A stretch of DNA of 18,999 nt from Candidatus Cloacimonadota bacterium (GTDB taxonomy: Bacteria; Cloacimonadota; Cloacimonadia; JGIOTU-2), in assembly GCA_021160355.1 (NCBI GenBank), contig JAGHCS010000024.1:1-18999 (forward strand), in the 5' to 3' direction. The position numbers and the translations under genes are program-made. Positions 14,409 to 18,999 of the stretch are shown here, piece by piece; the first letter of the stretch is position 1; each line of letters begins with the position of its first letter. The notes below the pieces were generated by a model. The model saw only the letters and a list, made by a program, of their open reading frames with translations, was not told where the DNA came from and did no database searches.

Positions 14409-16487
14409 CTATCTTGCCAACAACATTTTTCCGATGTGAGAAACTTCGGTGGAGGTAACTTTGTAGAAATATATCCCATTTGCGACACTGTTTCCATGAA
14501 GATCTTTACCATTCCATGTGGCATATCCTTCTGTAGGATTCGTACCGTTTTGAGATTCGAGAGTTGTTACATATTGACCTTTTGCGTTGTAGATTGTAAC
14601 AGAGCTGTTTCGGATAGGTTGTCTAGATGAAAACCTAATTTGGGTACCTTCGGAGAATGGATTGGGAGTATTTGACGTAGCAGATATATTCGAATGTACG
14701 ATATCTACATCATTAAACAAAACTCTAAATTGAATTTCACAATATTTTAAATCTCCACCTGTATTCTCTCCTTGCCCTAAGATATATGATCCATAGGAAT
14801 TATCATCATAATAATACAGATAAATTTTGATCCAGTCACTCCAAAAATCTTTGTGGTATGCAAATGATTGCATATAATAGTTAATATTTGGGAATATTGT
14901 CCTTTGATTCGAGAAATCAAAATGATAATTATTAAATTTAGTAAGTTCGATCATGTAGTACCATTCGGGTAACCAACGATAAGTTTGCCAATACGAAAAT
15001 GCAATATTCAGTATTGGATGCTCATGATATTCATCATATTGAGAGTATCCAAGTTGAGCCATAGTCTGGTAGGTCGCGTCAGACCATACTTGTATTCTGG
15101 GATTTGCAGAAATAGCTGATTTTTGAGTATCCCCATAATCGGTTGGTTGAGCCACAACAATATACAAAATAGTGTCATTCTGCACAATTTTCCAAGGAAC
15201 TGATCTACCTGAATATGAATCATGACCAGCAAGCATTGGGACTTCCTGGAATTCGAATTCTGATTTGCATCTATCCCATATTACTTCAGCTTGAGGAGTA
15301 AAATACTGTAAATAATATACATTTTTCGTTTCAGGATCGGTGTAAGTATAAGATTGTAAATAAGTCATAGAAAAATAACTGTCATCGTAGTGATATGGAT
15401 ATTGTGCCGTATTGTGAAAGCCAAGAACATCGACGTCGAGATAATCCGGGACAACTCCATTGAATTCGAACTGTGGTTTGTTCACGACCTGGTATAATGC
15501 TGTGCTTGCTCCTTGGCTGTGACAGTGAAGATTTGCAGGATCCCATGTTGCTCCATAATCGGTTGATTCCCAGAAAAAAATACCCGGATTTACAGGCATA
15601 TTTCCGAGATCACCTTCGAGCCATTCACAATATCCCATCATTCCAACTTTTCCAGTATTATAATAATCGTCATCAGCGGCAAAACATAATGATTGAACAC
15701 GGCAGGATTTATCTCTCCAAGTGTACATCGGCGTTATGGTTGTCCAATTATCAAGGTTAAGAATTTGTGACAGATCAGCTGACGCAGTATTTTCAATATC
15801 CATGTACATAATTCTAACATCATTACAAGCGAATCCATTTGTGTTTGGATTGCCGTTTTGTGAGATATGATATATCCTAATCCAGTCGTCTCCTTGTGGT
15901 GATGGACCAGTATATAATCTTGGCCACAAGTATTCGTCGGGAAGCGGATTAGGTATAATAGTAACAGACGACCAAGCACCCGGTGTATATTGAGGTGAAA
16001 AATCATCATAGCAAAGAGCACATCCTTCATTTTCGTGCCAGGTAGTAATACACTTTCCTGTTGCCGGATGTAGTACAAGATCACCATATCCTTGCCACTC
16101 GTTATATGTTGAAATCGGACTGCATCCCTGCGGGTTTCCGTCTTCATCAAAATAAGCCCAGTACTGACGACGCATTGAGGATGGAGCGTCAGTTGCGTGG
16201 AAAGTAAGACATGTACCATTCCCATTTCCAATTTGTTTTTGAATAGGATAATTAGCATAACCACCCGGCATGTAATCATAGTAAGAAGTCATGATGGTCG
16301 TTGGTTCAACTACAAATTCATAGTCAACCCAATTGGATTGAGTTGCTTCAGTATAGGGTAAAATTATCGTTCCTCTATCCAATCCTGAAACTGGAATGAA
16401 ACCTCGAGTGGTTTGTTGAAGCTCTTGAGCGAATAAGCATGAGGTAAATAGAATAAACGAAATTAACACACTCATTTTTTTTAACAT
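14409..16487 (-). CDS. Secreted Asp-box protein with C-terminal sorting domain (downstream paralogue)
   Basis: A 692-residue exported protein. The N-terminus is a signal sequence: M-L-K-K-M, a hydrophobic core, then S-C-L-F-A-Q. Cleavage after L-F-A is the likely reading; F-T-S-C could also be read as a weak lipobox. The body is repetitive and rich in Tyr, Trp, Asn and Asp. It starts with T-T-I-M-T-S-Y-Y-D-Y-M-P-G and includes one good Asp-box (S-T-D-Y-G-A-T-W-D, near 15540-15570), typical of beta-propeller blades. The last about 90 residues form an N-P-F plus FlgD-Ig-like domain (G-Y-A-T-W-N-G-K-D-L-H-G-N-S-V-A-N-G-I-Y-F-Y-K-V) ending K-M-L-L-A-R, as in type IX sorting domains. GGAGGG lies 4 nt before the ATG. 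It is homologous along its whole length to the gene at 16643-18724. Function unknown; no glycosidase active site is evident. Confidence 0.9.
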   Translation of the reverse strand: MLKKMSVLISFILFTSCLFAQELQQTTRGFIPVSGLDRGTIILPYTEATQSNWVDYEFVVEPTTIMTSYYDYMPGGYANYPIQKQIGNGNGTCLTFHATDAPSSMRRQYWAYFDEDGNPQGCSPISTYNEWQGYGDLVLHPATGKCITTWHENEGCALCYDDFSPQYTPGAWSSVTIIPNPLPDEYLWPRLYTGPSPQGDDWIRIYHISQNGNPNTNGFACNDVRIMYMDIENTASADLSQILNLDNWTTITPMYTWRDKSCRVQSLCFAADDDYYNTGKVGMMGYCEWLEGDLGNMPVNPGIFFWESTDYGATWDPANLHCHSQGASTALYQVVNKPQFEFNGVVPDYLDVDVLGFHNTAQYPYHYDDSYFSMTYLQSYTYTDPETKNVYYLQYFTPQAEVIWDRCKSEFEFQEVPMLAGHDSYSGRSVPWKIVQNDTILYIVVAQPTDYGDTQKSAISANPRIQVWSDATYQTMAQLGYSQYDEYHEHPILNIAFSYWQTYRWLPEWYYMIELTKFNNYHFDFSNQRTIFPNINYYMQSFAYHKDFWSDWIKIYLYYYDDNSYGSYILGQGENTGGDLKYCEIQFRVLFNDVDIVHSNISATSNTPNPFSEGTQIRFSSRQPIRNSSVTIYNAKGQYVTTLESQNGTNPTEGYATWNGKDLHGNSVANGIYFYKVTSTEVSHIGKMLLAR

Positions 16488-16580
16488 GTGACCCTCCGAG
16501 TCGTTACTTTTTTTCTTCTGTTAATGTTCCTTTTTTTCATATAAACTCCACATTGATAATAAAAAACAATTATAAAAAAT

Positions 16581-16586
16581 TGTCAA
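16581..16586 (-). promoter_or_regulatory. Possible -35 element (TTGACA) for the downstream paralogue
   Basis: TTGACA on the minus strand, 94 nt before the ATG at 16487, immediately after the T run of the preceding terminator. The sequence at 17-19 nt spacing (TTTATTAT) could serve as a -10, but the region is so AT-rich that this is weak evidence. Confidence 0.3.
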
Positions 16587-16617
16587 AAAAAAGCCCATTC
16601 GAATTTGAACGGGCTTT
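16585..16617 (-). terminator. Rho-independent terminator of the upstream paralogue
   Basis: On the minus strand AAAGCCC pairs with GGGCTTT (16611-16617 with 16590-16596). One A/C mismatch follows, then three further pairs (GTTC side with GAA side) around a 6-nt loop. A run of about seven T follows on the minus strand (A run 16585-16592 on the + strand). It lies 26 nt after the stop of the gene ending at 16643. Confidence 0.88.
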
Positions 16618-16642
16618 AATATTTGAGAGAGAATATTGAATT

Positions 16643-18724
16643 TTATCGGGTCAGCATCATCTTTTGAACTTTTGCAGAACCATCGATCTCGACCTTATAG
16701 AGATATATTCCATTTGCAACATCATTACCATTCAGGTCTTTACCATTCCATGTGGCGTAACCTTCACTTGGCTGTGAACTGGTTTGTGTGTCGAGTTTTG
16801 CAATCAACTGTCCTCTGGTGTTATATACACTAACCGATGCATGCTGATAGGCATTCTTTGCTGTGAAGTTAATAGTTGTGGAAGCGATAAATGGATTGGG
16901 ATAATTAGAGAGAGACACTATAGGTTGAATGGGATCTGGATTTACTGAGACTGGCGGAAATTCGATATCAATGCTACAATAAGTGATCTGTCCACCTATA
17001 TCTTGCCCAGCTCCAGCTCGAACGAAACACCCGAAGGAGTTATCGTCATAGTACATGAGATGTACTCGACCAACATTATCACTGATCGGTTCAATGTAGT
17101 TATACATATTTTGATATACTGTGATTTGGTCTGAGAAATCATAGAGGGGATTATAAATATCTGAGAGTTCAATGGGTTCTGACCACGATTGACCATTATC
17201 AGAAGAAGCGGAAAGATACAATATTGGATGTGTTGCGTACTCTAGGTAATCCGGATCACCATCCTCTGCAAGTTGAACATAAGTTCCATCAGTCCAGAAC
17301 TGAACCATCCAGTTATTTTCTTTATTGATCGCATTTCTCTGGCAATTCTGATGGAATATCTCAGAGTCTTCAGGATATTTGTTATAGGATACTGACACAT
17401 AGAGAAGAGTATCTGGACCTACGATTTCCCATGGCACATCTCTTCCCGTCCATGGATCTATACCCGGGAAAGCAGGAACATTATGCCAATCCCATTCTAC
17501 GCCGTCCCACACTGCTTCTGCCTGTGGAAGAAAATGGTTGAAATAGTAACCGGCACCTGTATCGTCCGTATAGCCATATTGCTGTAGATAGCAAAGGTGA
17601 GCGACACCGTTCGCATCAAATTGTGCAGTATCATGCCAGCCATAGGAATCTACTTTTATGCTATCGATAATGTTTCCACTATTATCTGTGAATTGAGGAA
17701 TATTCTCTACAGCATAGATGAAATCCTGGGGTCCATCTCCATGAAGATTTGCAGTATCCCATGTAGTACCATAATCAAAAGATTCAAAGATATAGAAACC
17801 TGGATCAACGGGCATATCACCCAGATCACCTTCGAGCCATGAACAATATCCGACAATTGCTACATGTCCGGGAGTGCTATGATCAATTGCAAAAGCTTGA
17901 GATTGTGGACGGCATGATTTTGCTCTCCAGTAATACATTGGATTGACAGTCGTCCAGTTTGCAACATTGAGCACCGTAGTAATGTCAGCAGTGACTGTAT
18001 TTTCAACGTCGATATACATAATGCGCGGATCTTCACACGGATGATCCCATGCATCATGAGTATAGTTCTTTGAGATATTGTAGAGGCGTATCCAGCCATC
18101 ACCATTTGGTGAAGGACCTACATAAACGTAGGGCCAGATGTATTCATCGGGGAGAGGAGAGGGGAAGAACGTAACTGACGACCAGAAACCCGGAATGCCC
18201 AGTAGCCCATAATCATCGTAACACATAGTTACACCATAATTTGCTGCAGTTGGATTTTCATGCCAGGAAGCAAAGCAGTCACCTGTTGCAGGATGGATAG
18301 CAATGCCGCCATATCCCTGTCTGAGATCATAAGTAGAAATAGTGCCCCAGTTTCCACCTATATTGCCCGATGCATCAGCGTATGCATAATACTGACGACG
18401 AGTAGCAGTAGTAGTTGCTGTCCCAAACCATGTGATATACGTACCTCCACCAATAGCCAACTGTCGCTGAATTGGATAACCTTCGTAAGAACCAGGCATG
18501 TAGTCATAATATGACGTCATGATTTCTGTAGGGTAGGTATTAAAACTATAATTTGGGACGGGGGGATTATCACGATGATCAGCTTTGGATAATGGCACTA
18601 CTTGACTGATGTCAATGTTAGTAATAGCGGTTTTTTCAGAACCAGCAGGATCCATAAATTCCGCATGAAGCACAAGATTCGATACAAAAAAGCATAAGAG
18701 TAAAAGTACTCCTAATTTATTCAT
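16643..18724 (-). CDS. Secreted Asp-box protein with C-terminal sorting domain (upstream paralogue)
   Basis: About 693 residues from ATG 18724. An upstream in-frame ATG at 18736 is rejected because the GGAGG ribosome binding site lies between the two, 5 nt before 18724. The signal peptide is M-N-K-L-G, a Leu-rich core, then L-V-L-H-A, with cleavage probably after H-A. The body has two good Asp-boxes, S-F-D-Y-G-T-T-W-D (near 17757-17790) and S-S-D-N-G-Q-S-W-S (near 17180-17207), as in BNR-type beta-propellers. Conserved blocks are shared with the paralogue (I-M-T-S-Y-Y-D-Y-M-P-G, P-L-P-D-E-Y, W-L-E-G-D-L-G). The C-terminal about 90 residues start N-Y-P-N-P-F and contain G-Y-A-T-W-N-G-K-D-L-N-G-N-D-V-A-N-G-I-Y, ending K-M-M-L-T-R, a type IX-like sorting domain. 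It is followed by a clear terminator. The substrate or role is unknown. Confidence 0.9.
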   Translation of the reverse strand: MNKLGVLLLLCFFVSNLVLHAEFMDPAGSEKTAITNIDISQVVPLSKADHRDNPPVPNYSFNTYPTEIMTSYYDYMPGSYEGYPIQRQLAIGGGTYITWFGTATTTATRRQYYAYADASGNIGGNWGTISTYDLRQGYGGIAIHPATGDCFASWHENPTAANYGVTMCYDDYGLLGIPGFWSSVTFFPSPLPDEYIWPYVYVGPSPNGDGWIRLYNISKNYTHDAWDHPCEDPRIMYIDVENTVTADITTVLNVANWTTVNPMYYWRAKSCRPQSQAFAIDHSTPGHVAIVGYCSWLEGDLGDMPVDPGFYIFESFDYGTTWDTANLHGDGPQDFIYAVENIPQFTDNSGNIIDSIKVDSYGWHDTAQFDANGVAHLCYLQQYGYTDDTGAGYYFNHFLPQAEAVWDGVEWDWHNVPAFPGIDPWTGRDVPWEIVGPDTLLYVSVSYNKYPEDSEIFHQNCQRNAINKENNWMVQFWTDGTYVQLAEDGDPDYLEYATHPILYLSASSDNGQSWSEPIELSDIYNPLYDFSDQITVYQNMYNYIEPISDNVGRVHLMYYDDNSFGCFVRAGAGQDIGGQITYCSIDIEFPPVSVNPDPIQPIVSLSNYPNPFIASTTINFTAKNAYQHASVSVYNTRGQLIAKLDTQTSSQPSEGYATWNGKDLNGNDVANGIYLYKVEIDGSAKVQKMMLTR

Positions 18725-18729
18725 GTAAA

Positions 18730-18734
18730 CCTCC
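18730..18734 (-). promoter_or_regulatory. Shine-Dalgarno (GGAGG) that fixes the start at 18724
   Basis: GGAGG on the minus strand sits 5 nt before ATG 18724 and overlaps the codons just after the alternative ATG 18736, so initiation at 18724 is strongly preferred. Confidence 0.8.
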
Positions 18735-18792
18735 ATTCGGTTTTTTTTAACACGTTAACATATTTAACCTCTCTAAGAAAATAACAACTTAT

Positions 18793-18816
18793 GAAATCTT
18801 AAATATATTAGATTTC
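18793..18816. repeat. Inverted repeat, possible operator
   Basis: GAAATCT (18793-18799) and AGATTTC (18810-18816) are perfect reverse complements separated by 10 AT-only bases, giving a 24-bp imperfect palindrome about 69-92 nt upstream of the minus-strand start at 18724. The size and spacing are typical of a dimeric regulator site. The low GC and lack of a T run argue against a terminator. Chance occurrence in AT-rich DNA is possible. Confidence 0.4.
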
Positions 18817-18873
18817 TGGCTTGTAGACATACTTATTTAATATTTTGAGAAACTCAATATTTATAAAATTTTT

Positions 18874-18879
18874 TGTCAA
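18874..18879 (-). promoter_or_regulatory. Possible -35 element (TTGACA) for the upstream paralogue
   Basis: A perfect TTGACA on the minus strand, 150 nt before ATG 18724. The -10 position is unclear (TATTGA at 15 nt, TTGAGT at 17 nt). If used, the 5' leader would be long and include the inverted repeat at 18793-18816. Confidence 0.25.
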
Positions 18880-18918
18880 GAAGTTGATTGTAAAATTTTG
18901 CATACCCCCAAAATTTTT

Positions 18919-18924
18919 TATAAT
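18919..18924 (+). promoter_or_regulatory. Possible -10 element (TATAAT) of a rightward promoter
   Basis: TATAAT on the + strand with TTGCAT 15 nt upstream. It points toward a gene that would lie beyond the right edge, perhaps starting at ATG 18983. The spacing is short and the region AT-rich, so this is tentative. Confidence 0.3.
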
Positions 18925-18999
18925 CATGAGGTTTATGACTTTATTACGGGATATTACTAATACGATTATAAAGAAATAGGATATGAATATAATATCTGA

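Larger units (their letters stand above)
16488..16642 (-). other. Intergenic region between the two paralogues
   Basis: 155 nt. Reading in the minus direction it contains the terminator of the upstream paralogue (16585-16617), then a TTGACA hexamer directly abutting its T run, an AT-rich stretch, and the GGAGGG ribosome binding site of the downstream paralogue. No open frame is supported. Confidence 0.6.
18725..18999. other. AT-rich intergenic region at the right edge
   Basis: About 275 nt without a supported gene. It contains the ribosome binding site of the minus-strand gene, an inverted repeat at 18793-18816, a TTGACA on the minus strand at 18874-18879, and on the + strand TTGCAT (18898-18903) with TATAAT (18919-18924) 15 nt apart. 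An ATG at 18983 preceded by ATAGG could begin a + strand gene that continues outside the window, but only a few codons are visible. Confidence 0.5.

Noticed and set aside
15734..16279. 181-codon minus-strand open frame inside the downstream paralogue
   Set aside because: It lies in another frame of a clear, homology-supported gene and has no ribosome binding site or domain.
14409..18724. Sialidase annotation for the Asp-box paralogues
   Set aside because: Asp-boxes are structural and occur in many beta-propellers; I see no Arg triad or F/Y-R-I-P motif, so no enzymatic claim is made.
18724..18736. Start codon at 18736 for the upstream paralogue
   Set aside because: The GGAGG ribosome binding site lies after this ATG and 5 nt before the ATG at 18724, which also gives a better signal peptide.
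1..18999. CRISPR array, tRNA, insertion sequence or phage genes
   Set aside because: No evenly spaced repeats, cloverleaf, transposase or integrase motifs were found on either strand.

Overview
The window suggests a low-GC, Gram-negative-type bacterium of the FCB (Fibrobacteres-Chlorobi-Bacteroidetes) group, quite possibly a Candidatus Cloacimonadota member. The main clues are two secreted proteins with an N-P-F plus FlgD-Ig-like C-terminal sorting domain ending in K-M-x-L-x-R, as in type IX secretion cargo; several lipoproteins without Asp after the lipidated Cys; and a pheT / coiled-coil / zapA / 6S RNA / rny gene order. The phylum is an inference from family knowledge; no marker was compared.

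Left part (1-8399, + strand): a compact housekeeping run. The 3' end of infC is followed by rpmI, rplT, pheS and pheT (translation). Next come a small coiled-coil gene (candidate ZapB-like), zapA, a structured RNA that I fold as 6S RNA, then rny (RNase Y), a ymdB-type metallophosphodiesterase and folD. Genes are tightly packed, with several stop/start overlaps. The only sizeable non-coding stretch is the 234 nt between zapA and rny, and most of it is the 6S RNA. FolD lacks the lysine used for cyclohydrolase chemistry and deviates at the C-terminal signature.

Middle part: a large + strand lipoprotein (8502-10979) with Ig/FN3-like repeats and a C-terminal alpha/beta domain, separated by a bidirectional terminator (11004-11030) from a convergent minus-strand operon. 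That operon (transcribed from 14293 down to 11050) encodes three lipoproteins: an LpoB-family protein, a TPR-like COG3014-type protein and an LPP20-family protein. They probably work together at the outer membrane or periplasm.

Right part (14409-18724, minus strand): two tandem paralogous secreted proteins of about 690 residues with Asp-box (BNR) motifs and the same C-terminal sorting domain. A rho-independent terminator separates them. The last about 275 bases are AT-rich and intergenic, with an inverted repeat and possible promoter elements for genes on both sides.

No tRNA, rRNA, CRISPR array, insertion sequence or phage feature was seen. The most interesting points are the altered FolD active site, the 6S RNA immediately upstream of the RNase Y gene, the three-lipoprotein operon, and the duplicated secreted pair in which one copy has lost an Asp-box.
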